Shown here in pieces: positions 1 to 8,609 of a DNA stretch of 64,000 nucleotides. The notes under the pieces were generated by a model. The model was not told the origin of the DNA. It saw only the letters and a list, made by a program, of their open reading frames with translations, and did no database searches. The position numbers and the translations under genes were made by a program. Positions within the stretch are counted from its first letter, which is position 1. Each line of letters opens with the position of its first letter. This stretch comes from Ch67 sp041395845 (GTDB lineage: Bacteria > Pseudomonadota > Gammaproteobacteria > Pseudomonadales > Ketobacteraceae), in the NCBI GenBank assembly GCA_041395845.1, contig JAWKZS010000013.1, positions 39,655 to 103,654 of the forward strand. Direction: 5' to 3'.

Positions 1-864
1 GCGGATTACGCGGCGGATGCGGCTGGCCTGCCCATCGAGCAGGTGGTGCATGTGGAGGCGGAATGGCGTGACCGCAGCCCGCTGGGCCCGGCGGGGGAAA
101 CCCGCTGGCTCGACCAGTTGTTCGGCCCTGGCCAGAGGCCCGGTTTGGGCGCCATTGTCGCGTATGCGGATCTGCGCCGGCGTGACCTGGCTGGGTTGCT
201 GCAGGCTCACCAGAACGCCAGCGGCAGGCTGCGGGGGATTCGGCAGATGCTCGCGTTCGACAGCGATGACGGCATCATGCGCTTCTGTAACCAGCCGGGG
301 CTGGCACTGGACCCTGATTTTCGCCGTGGCCTGGCCCTGCTGCAGCAATACGATCTGACCTTCGACGCCTGGGTCTTCCATCATCAGCTGGGCGAAATGG
401 TGCAGCTGGCGCGGGCCTTTCCCGCCCAGACCTTCATCCTGGATCACATGGGCACGCCGATCGGACTGGGCGGCCCGTTTGCGTCCTATGGCCGCAGTGC
501 GGCGGCGCGGGATGTGATTCTGAAAACCTGGCAGTACGGCATGCTGGAACTGGCGGAATGTCCCAATGTGCAGGTCAAGCTCAGCGGATTCTTCATGCCG
601 GTGGTAGGCTGGGGTTTCGAGCATCGCCCTGAACCGGTATCGGCACAGGAGCTGCTCGATGCCTTTGCGCCCCACGCCCACTTTGTGCTGCAGCATTTTG
701 GCGTCGAGCGCTGCCTGTTTGCATCGAATTTTCCGATGGACAAGGTGTCGCTGAGTCTGCGTCAGCTGTATCAGCTGTATGCGGACACGGTCAGTGGCCT
801 TTCTGAAAGCGACCAGCGCAAACTGTTTGCCGACAATGCGCGTCGGCTGTACCGGCTGGCCTGA
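1..864 (+). CDS. Amidohydrolase-family metal-dependent hydrolase (5' end outside window)
   Basis: The frame is open from base 1, so the N-terminus lies upstream of the window; an internal ATG at 43 is not the real start. The visible 287 residues look like the C-terminal two thirds of a TIM-barrel amidohydrolase of the Amidohydro_2 type. The segment FILDHMGTP carries a His that is a likely metal ligand. FASNFPMDK near the C-terminus matches the conserved FxSNFPxD signature, whose Asp is catalytic in this family. Relatives hydrolyse lactones or decarboxylate aromatic acids; the substrate here cannot be told. It converges on the next gene with a 9-base gap. Confidence 0.8.
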   Translation, partial: ADYAADAAGLPIEQVVHVEAEWRDRSPLGPAGETRWLDQLFGPGQRPGLGAIVAYADLRRRDLAGLLQAHQNASGRLRGIRQMLAFDSDDGIMRFCNQPGLALDPDFRRGLALLQQYDLTFDAWVFHHQLGEMVQLARAFPAQTFILDHMGTPIGLGGPFASYGRSAAARDVILKTWQYGMLELAECPNVQVKLSGFFMPVVGWGFEHRPEPVSAQELLDAFAPHAHFVLQHFGVERCLFASNFPMDKVSLSLRQLYQLYADTVSGLSESDQRKLFADNARRLYRLA

Positions 865-873
865 CGTATTACA

Positions 874-1320
874 TCAACCGTGGTGACGCTGCAGAAAGAA
901 AAACAGCGGTTGCGGATCACCTTTGCGATCCATGGCGCCCAGCACCGTGTTGTCGTCGATCAGGCGAAAGTGATCGAAGATGGGCTGGGTGTCGTACACC
1001 ATGGTGGCGGTGGGTACGCCGCGATACACGACTTCACGCAGTTGTGCGGTGCCCAGGATCGGATTGGCTACCACATTGCCGTCGGCGTCTGCGCATAGCA
1101 TCGGATTCACATCCGTGCGTGAGTTGAAACGCTTGCCGCGCCATTGCAGCTTGCCCAGCATCACTTCGCCGGGATGACCGGTCTTGAAGCAGCCACCACG
1201 CCACTCGCCCAGCATGAAGGATTCCGGCACCGGGTGCAGGGTATCGAACCAGGTTTCCAGCTGGGCGATGCTCACCTGGTCGGCGGCGTGCAATGTCTGA
1301 AACATTTCGGTTGCGGTCAT
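874..1320 (-). CDS. GXWXG / DUF4334 family protein
   Basis: A protein of 148 residues. The motif LGEWRGG fits the GxWxG signature of the N-terminal GXWXG domain, and the C-terminal half (TMVYDTQPIFDHFRLIDD) resembles DUF4334. Function of the family is unknown. I chose the ATG at 1320 because a GAGG lies 7 bases upstream; an in-frame ATG at 1326 overlaps that site and is less likely. An upstream extension to 1542 is open but has no ribosome site. It is divergent from the nitroreductase at 1499. Confidence 0.72.
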   Translation of the reverse strand: MTATEMFQTLHAADQVSIAQLETWFDTLHPVPESFMLGEWRGGCFKTGHPGEVMLGKLQWRGKRFNSRTDVNPMLCADADGNVVANPILGTAQLREVVYRGVPTATMVYDTQPIFDHFRLIDDNTVLGAMDRKGDPQPLFFFLQRHHG

Positions 1321-1498
1321 GTTCATTCCTCGGAGGGGATTGGCGCTGGGTGCCTTTTTTACGGCTAAAACCCTGGCGTTGCACTGACCATTCCGCTCGA
1401 TTATGGCCATCGGGCTGGCGCTTGCGGTCATTGACAAGGTGTGGGCCATGGCAGACCCTTCGGACTTGCATTTTTGTGTCATCACCGAGGAAGTATTC

Positions 1499-2182
1499 AT
1501 GTCAGCCACTGCAGCCACCATGACCCTGGAACAGGCCATCACATCCCGTCGCTCCGTGCGCGGTTATCTGGACAAGGAAGTACCCCAGGATATTCTCGAC
1601 CAGATTTTTGAACTGGCCCAGCTGGCACCGTCCAACTGCAACGTGCAGCCGTGGAAAGTGTATGTGGCGTCCGGTGAATTGAAGAACCGGCTGCGGGACC
1701 AGATGGTGCACAACGTCATGAATGCGGTGCCGTTCAATCCCGATTACGAGTACGCCGATACCTTTACCGGTGAATACCGCGAGCGTCAGGTGGCCTGTGC
1801 GATGGAGCTGTATGGCGCGATGGGAATCGAGCGTGGTGACAAGGCCGGGCGCGCCCGGGCATCCCTGCGCAATTTCGAGATGTTTGATGCACCCCATGTG
1901 GTGTTCATCGGCATGGACAAGTCGTTCGGGGCGTCGGTGGCGATCGATGTCGGCATGTACATGCAGAACCTGATGCTGGTGATGACGGCGTTCGGTGTGG
2001 GTTGCTGCCCCCAGGGCACCATGCGTTACTACCCGGATCTGGTGCGGCAGGCATTCGACATTTCCGATGACGTTAACATTCTGCTGGGCATCAGCTTCGG
2101 TTACGAAGATCCGGCGGTGCCTGCCAACAACACCCGCGTCGGTCGGGTCGGTATCGATCAGGCTGTGCAGTTCCGGCGCTGA
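1499..2182 (+). CDS. Nitroreductase family FMN-dependent oxidoreductase
   Basis: A protein of 227 residues. The N-terminus AITSRRSVRGYLDKEVP followed by LAQLAPSNCNVQPW is the FMN-binding signature of the nitroreductase fold, and the C-terminal part holds GVGCCPQGTMRYYP, the usual flavin-contacting region. Members are homodimeric NAD(P)H oxidoreductases acting on nitroaromatics, quinones or enones. The start has GAGG 8 bases upstream. A quinone oxidoreductase-type gene follows in the same direction after 41 bases, so both may serve detoxification; the substrate is not predictable. Confidence 0.88.
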   Translation: MSATAATMTLEQAITSRRSVRGYLDKEVPQDILDQIFELAQLAPSNCNVQPWKVYVASGELKNRLRDQMVHNVMNAVPFNPDYEYADTFTGEYRERQVACAMELYGAMGIERGDKAGRARASLRNFEMFDAPHVVFIGMDKSFGASVAIDVGMYMQNLMLVMTAFGVGCCPQGTMRYYPDLVRQAFDISDDVNILLGISFGYEDPAVPANNTRVGRVGIDQAVQFRR

Positions 2183-2223
2183 TTGGCCTATGCTGTAGCC
2201 TCTCCATGATTCAGGAAGGCACC

Positions 2224-3167
2224 ATGCGCTGCGTCTGCTATCGCCATTTTGGCGGCCCCGAGGTCCTGCAACGGGAATCCATGCCACTGCCCCAGCCCGG
2301 CCCCGGCGAAATCCGGGTGCGGGTGGCGGGTTGCGGGGTCAATCCCATCGATTTCAAAACCCGCGCCGGCCTGGGCTTTGTGTCCCAGGCGCTGGGCGCG
2401 AACTTCACTTTTACTCCCGGTTATGACGCCAGTGGCGTGGTGGATGCCATTGGCGAAGGCGTGGTATCGCCTGCGCCCGGCGAGGCGGTGTTCGGCATGG
2501 TGAATTTTCCGTTGCCGGCGGGTTGCTATGCCGAGTATGTGGTGGCGCCGGCCACCCAGTGGGCTGCGGCGCCCACCGCCATTCCCCTGGCCCATGCCGG
2601 CGGGCTGCCACTTGCCGGACTCACCGCCTGGCAGGCCCTGTTCGATGTGGGGGGCCTGCAGACCGGCGAGCGGGTGCTGGTGCTGGCAGGTGCCGGTGGC
2701 GTGGGCCATCTGGCGGTGCAGCTGGCAGCGTGGAAAGGTGCACAGGTCAGTGCCACGGCGTCGCCGAGCAATCACGCTCTGCGCCGTCATGGCGTGACGC
2801 TGCCGCTGGATTATCATGATGCAGCGGCGATCGCAGCCAGTGGCCCTGGGATCTGATTGTGGATCTGATGGGCGGCCCAGTGGGCGAGCAGGCGCTGTCC
2901 TGGCTGGCCCCGGGTGGGCGCATGGTGACCGTGCCCACCAACACCGCTCTGGCAACGGTAGTGCAGACCGGTGCGGCCGCCGGCAAGACCGTGCGCGCCA
3001 TCAAGGTGACGCCGGACACGGCCCAGCTGGCGCAACTGGCCGCGCTGGTGGATCAGGGCTTGCTGACGCTGCACGTTAGTGCGGCAATACCCCTCGAAGA
3101 AGCCGCGAGTGCTCACGCCCAGAGTGAGCGCGGGCACGTCAAAGGCAAATTGATTCTGGTGCCGTGA
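2224..3167 (+). pseudogene. Quinone oxidoreductase-type MDR protein, split by one frameshift
   Basis: A medium-chain reductase similar to NADPH:quinone oxidoreductase: a GroES-like N-terminus (CYRHFGGPEVL, VNPIDFKTRAG) and a Rossmann domain with the dinucleotide motif AGAGGVGHLAVQLA. No zinc-ligand pattern is evident, as usual for the quinone reductase branch. The start at 2224 has GGAAGG 4 bases upstream. The frame ends at a TGA at 2854-2856, while the rest of the domain (IVDLMGGPVGEQALSWL to the end) continues in the frame one base earlier. One base missing in the CCC near 2844-2846 restores 314 residues (944+1 bases divides by 3). Either a sequence error or a recent mutation. Confidence 0.75.
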
Positions 3168-3185
3168 ATACCGCTGATGCCAGCT

Positions 3186-4024
3186 TCAATCGGCAATCAC
3201 GGCGTCGCTGCGCTTGCGTCTGAAGCTGTCCCGGGTCAGTAGCGGCCACAGGACCTGGGCGTACCAGGGATCTTCGTCCTCAGGGTTGAACAGGCCAAAC
3301 CCCTCTACCTGACGGCGGGGAAAGGCGGCTGTGCCGTGCAGGATGTCCCAGAGGATGAACATGACGCCGTAATTCTTGTAGCCGCCTTCCAGATTGTGAT
3401 GGTAGTGGTGGGTGTCCGGTGTTGGAATGATCCGCGCCAGCAACCACATGAAGGGGCGTGTGAGCGCGTGCCGGTACAGGTAGTCATCCCAGCGGAAACT
3501 GGTATGGACGGACATCGACAGCACCACATTCACGGTGGAGGCGATCAGCACGATCTCGGGCAGGCCGGCCCAGGTCATGGCTGCACCGAGCCAGAATGAC
3601 GGAAACAGGCAATAGAAGAAAAACGGTACCCTGAACGTGATGGTGACATCCATGCGCTGGGGAGTGTGATGGACTTTATGCAGATTCCACAGCTTCAGTG
3701 GCTGGTGTCCCAGCCGGTGCAGCCGGTAATGCAGATAATCCTGTACCAGTACATAGCCGGCAAAGATCCACAGCACGTTGATGTCGTCGTCCAGCGGAGC
3801 CCGAGCGGAAAGGCCCACGCCAGTCCCTGCCGACGAGCACCGCCAGCAACGCCCGGCTCGACAGCATCGATGCCACGCCGAGCAGCACCACGCCAAGATT
3901 GCGCATGCGGAAAAAAGCCGCCATTGGTATAAGTGCCCCGGGTATAAACCCCGCGCAGGGACTCGACGGTGAGCCACAGCACCAGTACGCTGATAAAGAT
4001 GACGTGAGCCTGCAGCTCTGACAT
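3186..4024 (-). pseudogene. Sterol desaturase / fatty acid hydroxylase superfamily protein, two frameshifts
   Basis: A membrane di-iron oxygenase. Histidine clusters HYRLH, HKVHH and HTHHYHHN are in the usual order. The N-terminus (SELQAHVIFISVLVLWLTVE) reads in one frame from an ATG at 4024 with GGAGG upstream, shifts at a T6 run near 3911-3916, then shifts again between about 3790 and 3860 to reach the frame that carries all the histidine boxes. The corrected length is near 279 residues, normal for the family. Substrate is unknown; relatives hydroxylate fatty acids, sterols or carotenoids. Convergent with the oxidoreductase upstream. Confidence 0.7.
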
Positions 4025-4210
4025 GGGGGATCCTCCGTGACTGCGCATTTCCTGTGAACATCCTGTATAGGCAGTGCCTGCTACAACTGCGCGCGAGACC
4101 ATAGCACAGTGCCATCCTGCTCAGCTACTGGCATGCCTTCGGTCGCGGATGTTCTTGTCGCCGCGAGACCCCCGTTTATAATGGCCCCCTTCGATTCAGC
4201 AGGGGGCAGC

Positions 4211-5212
4211 ATGCCGGTTTCACAGTTCATAGCACACCAGATCGATCGCCATAACGGTGCCGAGCCCGCCGTTGTCAGTTTTCGTGACGACCTGATCGCC
4301 ATCGACGATTTTGCCAGCCAGTTACTGAATGAACTCAAGCAGGTGTTTTCCACCCGCACGTCCAAGCGTTATGGCCGTTTCGATCCCGAGCGCGGAGACA
4401 ATCCGTTTCCCGGGCTGCTGCGGGATCTGCTCAAGCAGCAACTGCCGTTTGCCAGTTTCAGCCGCAAGGTCGACATTTTGTGACGCTGCTGGATGCGGTG
4501 GCGAACGTGCCGTTCGCCGGCCATCTGCTGATCTGGCAGGAAGACAGCGCTGATGCCCAGTGGCTGTATCTGGTCCATCTGCAGCATCAGACCGGCCTGG
4601 TGATCAACAGCCGGCTGGAAATTTCGAAACCGCTTATGCGGATCTGTCCCATGCCGGCTTCCAGTGCCCGCATTAATCTGACCCACTGGGCCGATGAACT
4701 GTCGGATAAATATCTGACGGTGTCGCGCAATCGCGGCGACCGTTTTGTGCAGGATATTTTCCTGGGCTGGCTGGCGTTCACCGATACCGTCAACGTGAAG
4801 GCGGATACCAGTGAATTTCTGACTATTGTCGAAGCCTATGCCGAGCAGTTGCCGGAAGAGCAAAGCAAGGAATACAAGAATCGCGTCGTCGATTACTGCA
4901 TGGAGCAGGACAAGAGCGGCGAGCCGGTGGTGTACAAGGAGTTGTCATTCTATCTGGACGAAGCCGAGCCGGAACGCTTCGAAAAATTCGTGCAGCAACG
5001 GCAGGAACAGCCACGGGAAGAACTGATTCCCGACAAGACCCAGCTGCGCAAGTACGTGCGCTTTTTCCGGTCGCAGCAAGGATATGAGCATCCAGTTCGC
5101 GGCGGAATTGCTGGGCAGTCAGGTGGAATTCGATGCCACCAGTGAAACCCTGCTGATTCGCGGATTGCCCAAGCCGCTGTTGCAGCAGCTGAAGCGGCAC
5201 CGCAAGGACTGA
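4211..5212 (+). pseudogene. yejK: Nucleoid-associated protein YejK/NdpA, read in several frames
   Basis: The 37-kDa nucleoid protein family. The start at 4211 has AGGGGG upstream. Four length changes are needed: one base missing in the T run near 4476-4479; one missing near 4625; one extra in the CCC near 4665-4668 (restoring CRINLTHWADEL); one extra in the T5 run near 5062-5066 (restoring a C-terminus containing DMSIQFAAELLGSQ and ending KRHRKD). The two missing and two extra bases cancel, giving 1002 bases and 333 residues, close to E. coli YejK. Conservation in every segment argues for sequence errors rather than decay. Confidence 0.72.
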
Positions 5213-5222
5213 GCGGCGCGGC

Positions 5223-5691
5223 CTATTCGTAGCGCCAGCGTTTCTGCGGTGCGAATTCCGGCTTGTATTCCAGTGCCTGCAGTTCAATCCACAATGGCAG
5301 GATATAGCGCACGTAGAACGAGTGATTGTTCAGCATGCCTGCGTCCGCGTATCCTGCATCTCCATGATTTCCACCCGTGCATCCTGCTGCTGCCAGCGCT
5401 GTGTGCGGTGCAGCATAGGCGGCATCCACAGCGGCGCGGTTTCAGGATCAGGCCGATGTGATCGAAGCTGGTGGACTTCAGTGCGTTGGCTTCTTCGGTC
5501 AGAAACAGAAACTGGCTGGATTCCGCATCGAACCGCAGCAGGTATTTCGGACAGTCCAGTTTCACCATCGGCACTTCAATGCCTTCCCAGCCGAACACGT
5601 CCTGATAGAACGCATTGAGATTGGCCTTTTCCCGCTCCAGTGTGCCAGGCGGCAAGGTCAGTTCCAGATGATTGATGCGCATGCGGCTCAT
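5223..5691 (-). pseudogene. VOC (glyoxalase/dioxygenase fold) family protein, two frameshifts
   Basis: The N-terminus MRINHLELTLPP and the segment FYQDVFGWEG are typical of a vicinal-oxygen-chelate subunit; the first His is a likely metal ligand, and FDHIGLIL starts the second beta-alpha unit. The frame must shift near 5437 (one base missing in an AAA) and again near 5345 (one missing) to end HSFYVRYILPLWIELQALEY and stop at 5223. With two added bases the length is 471, or 156 residues, which is normal. The start at 5691 has GGGGGAA upstream. The substrate is unknown. Confidence 0.62.
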
Positions 5692-5779
5692 GTGATTCCC
5701 CCGGTGGTGGAGTGTCATCACAGCATGGCGATGATGGGGTCGCATCGTTCTTTGGAACGATCGGCGGCGGCCGGCGGAC

Positions 5780-5805
5780 AAAAAAAGAGGGGGCAGCGCC
5801 CCCTC
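5780..5805 (-). terminator. Intrinsic terminator of the chemoreceptor gene
   Basis: On the minus strand GAGGGGGC-GCT-GCCCCCTC forms a perfect 8-bp stem with a 3-base loop, followed at once by seven T. It lies 16 bases after the stop at 5822, which supports that stop as the true end of the chemoreceptor. Confidence 0.92.
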
Positions 5806-5821
5806 GTGTGCGGTGAATGAT

Positions 5822-7459
5822 TCAGACGCGGAAACTGCGTACCGAATGACTGAGTGAATGGGTGAGGGTGGACAGATTGGCGCTGGAATCCAGTGTCGAA
5901 TTGGCCAGTGACGCGGTTTCGTCGGAGTAGCGGTTGATCTGCTCCAGATTGCGGTTGATGTCTTCCGTCACTTCGCTCTGCTCTTCGGCGGCTGCGGCAA
6001 TCTGGATCGCCATGCAGGTGTGTGGAAACCGCATCCTTGATTTCATCCAGGGTCTTGCCGGCACCTTCGGTGGTTTCCACGGTGGTACGGGCGGAATCAC
6101 AGCCGGTGTTCATGGCGGTTACCGCTTCCTTCACGCCCTGCTGCAGGCGTTGCAGCATGGTCTGGATGTCCTGGGTGGATTCCTGGGTGCGGCTCGCCAG
6201 GGTGCGCACTTCATCGGCCACCACGGCAAAACCACGGCCCTGTTCGCCGGCGCGGGCCGCTTCAATCGCAGCGTTCAGCGCCAGCGAGTTGGTCTGTTCG
6301 GCGATGCCGCGAATCACATCAATCACCGACGTCACCTTGCCGGCCTCTTCTTCAACATGGGTGATGACACTGGCAGCCGATTGCACCTTGGTGGACAGTT
6401 GCTGGATCTGGGTGATGGTCTGGTGCACGATGCGCTGACCATCTTCGGAGCGGACATTGGCCTTCTTGGCTTCGTCGGCGGTTTCGGTGGTGTTGCGTGC
6501 CACTTCCTGAATGGCGGAGGCCATCTCGGTCACGGCGGTGGCCACCATGGTGAGCGCGTCGCCCTGGTGATCGATGGCTTCCTTGCTGGTGCGCGCGTTG
6601 TCCTGCAGCTTGGCAGTGTCATCAGCGACATTCACGGCGGTTGACTGGATCTGCTTGATCAGGGTCTGCAATTTATCCATGAAGCGATTGAAATTCTGCA
6701 CCAGCTGGCCCAGCTCGTCGGTCTGATCCAGCGGGATGCGTGCAGTCAGATCGCCATTGCCCTGGGAGATGTCGTGCAGGCTGCGGCGGATGGCGTTGAT
6801 GGGTTTCACCAGCAGGGGCGGCACCATGATCACGAAGACAGCCGAGATGATGATGCCGATCACCAGGATCAGGGTGGCGGTACCAGTCGCACTGCTGGCA
6901 CGGGCATCAATCTCGGCGGTGAAGGCGGCCGCATCCTGTTCGCGGGCTTCGGTCAGCTGATCAGCACTTCCCGCACGGCCTGGAAGGCCGCTTCGGAATC
7001 GTTGATGATCGTATTGGCGTCACCGTTGAGCGGTTGACCGTTCAGGCGTGTACTCATGTGACGGTTGGCCAGATCAACCCAGCGCTGGTAATTGGATTGA
7101 AAGCGGCTGCGGTGGTCGTTCCAGCGCGGTTCGTTGGCGCTGTCGAAGAACTTGTTGACCCGGTCTTTGGCCTGCTGGGTGTTCTCGTTGAACTGATCCC
7201 GGTAGCTGTTCATGCTGCTGGCGCCTTCGGGCAGCAACAGGATGCTGCGTTCGGCGATCTGGGCCTGGTACAGATCGCGGTCGGCCTGCAGTATGTAATT
7301 GATCTGCGGCATGAATTCCTGCGCCAGACGGTTCGCATCAGCGGTGGTGGCCCGCAGCGACATCAAACCATGTACTGTCGAGCCAATGAACAGTACGGCC
7401 AGTGCGACCATCGGCAGGCCAATTTTCAGCCGGAACGGCCAGTTGCGAAATCCTGACAT
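5822..7459 (-). pseudogene. Methyl-accepting chemotaxis protein, two frameshifts
   Basis: Membrane chemoreceptor of about 545 residues: TM1 (IGLPMVALAVLFIGSTVHG), a periplasmic helical region, TM2 (LVIGIIISAVFVIMVPPLLV), HAMP, and a signalling domain with the hairpin-tip core EQTNSLALNAAIEAARAGE. The start at 7459 has AAGGA upstream. One base is missing near 6960, where AVREVLI should continue QLTEAREQDAAAF. A second shift near 6017-6025 joins DAVSTHL to MAIQIAAAAEEQS and leads to the stop at 5822; the unshifted frame would read through the terminator at 5780-5805. The ligand is unknown. Confidence 0.85.
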
Positions 7460-7849
7460 AAGTTTTTCCTTGCCCACGAAAAATAATGCATGCAAAGGTT
7501 AGGTCTAGCTGAAAATCCGCGACTTTCCAGCGCGGTCATTCCCGCTCATCGGGGTCTGGGCAACCTCCTGTGATAGGGCAGCTGCGGGGCTGGATCGCCT
7601 AACACACTGAATCGCAGGCCTTTTTTCTGCGGGGTTTTGATGCGTTCAGATCTTCAACAATCGTTGCATTTCGTAACGTGACAGGCGTGAGCAGCGCTGA
7701 TTAGACTTTGCACTGTCGTGATCGCGGGGGACCGTCTGGCTACCGCCGGCTGGCGCGCTGACGGCAATGGGGCAATAGGGTGGTCGACCTGATGGCAGGC
7801 GGGCACCGGATGTTGTTATGTGTCTGATTTGACTGAAAGTGGAGTTGTT
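7460..7849. other. Divergent intergenic region of 390 bases
   Basis: It lies between the leftward chemoreceptor and the rightward protease-like gene and must hold both promoters. I see no convincing coding frame, no terminator with a T run and no clear -35/-10 pair. A flagellar sigma-28 promoter would be expected for a chemoreceptor, but I could not identify one. Confidence 0.5.
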
Positions 7850-8548
7850 ATGGGCAAAGGGATTTCGCGTCTGCTGCTGTGCGGCAGCCTGTTGTGTGCA
7901 GCGGCTGCGGGGGCAGCGCCTGATGTGCGGGTGGATGGCCTGTTCAAGGGGGCGGCCGTGATGACCATCGACGGCCAGCAGGTCATGTTGCGTGATGGCA
8001 AGACCGGCCCCGGCAATGTGCGCCTGATCAGTGCCACGTCCCGCAGTGCGCTGGTGGAGATCGATGGCCGCCGCCATGAAATGACCCTGCACATGGCCAT
8101 CGGTGGCCAGCCATCGAAGCCTGAACTCAAGCAGGTAGTGATCCGCAAGAACGACAATGACCAGTATCTGGTGAACGGTTCTATCAATGGCCAGAGCGTG
8201 AAATTTCTGGTGGATACCGGCGCCAACACGGTGGCAATGAATGAAATGGATGCCCGCCGTCTGGGGCTGCAATACCGCATCGACGGCACCGAGTCGCAGG
8301 TGGTCACCGCTGGCGGCGTGAACAAAAGCTGGGTAGTGAAACTTGAGTCGGTCAAAGTCGGCGAAATCCAGGTCAGCAATGTCGAAGCCGTGGTGGTGCA
8401 GGGTGGTTATCCCGCGCAGGTGCTGCTGGGCATGACCTATCTGAATCACGTCAAGCTGCAGGAACACAACAGTGTGCTGATGCTGGAAAGAAGTTCTGAT
8501 CCTTCGCTTGTCCGATTTGCTATGGCTTGTCGGCATCCCCGGCCCTGA
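7850..8548 (+). CDS. Secreted retropepsin-like aspartic protease (TIGR02281 type)
   Basis: A signal peptide (LLLCGSLLCAAAAGAAP) precedes a single-lobe aspartic protease fold with the active-site motif FLVDTGANTVAMN and a C-terminal QVLLGMTYLNHVKLQ strand. Such proteins are thought to be periplasmic and to work as dimers; function is not established. The start at 7850 has GGAG 6 bases upstream. As written the frame runs 232 residues with an atypical tail (RSSDPSLVRF...). One A added in the AAA at 8487-8489 would end it MLEKKF at a TGA at 8497-8499 (216 residues), closer to the family, so the C-terminus is probably another indel. Confidence 0.75.
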   Translation: MGKGISRLLLCGSLLCAAAAGAAPDVRVDGLFKGAAVMTIDGQQVMLRDGKTGPGNVRLISATSRSALVEIDGRRHEMTLHMAIGGQPSKPELKQVVIRKNDNDQYLVNGSINGQSVKFLVDTGANTVAMNEMDARRLGLQYRIDGTESQVVTAGGVNKSWVVKLESVKVGEIQVSNVEAVVVQGGYPAQVLLGMTYLNHVKLQEHNSVLMLERSSDPSLVRFAMACRHPRP

Positions 8549-8609
8549 TAGGGGCCGGCAAATTGCTTTAATAGCGCATTCTTCCGATCCATCAGAGGCT
8601 TGCGCTCCA

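Noticed and set aside
5718..5821. C-terminal extension of the chemoreceptor to 5718
   Set aside because: It follows a frameshift, has no chemoreceptor character and passes through a strong terminator.
2224..8548. Programmed frameshifting in the split genes
   Set aside because: The breaks are of both signs, in unrelated genes, and have no common slippery site followed by a structure.
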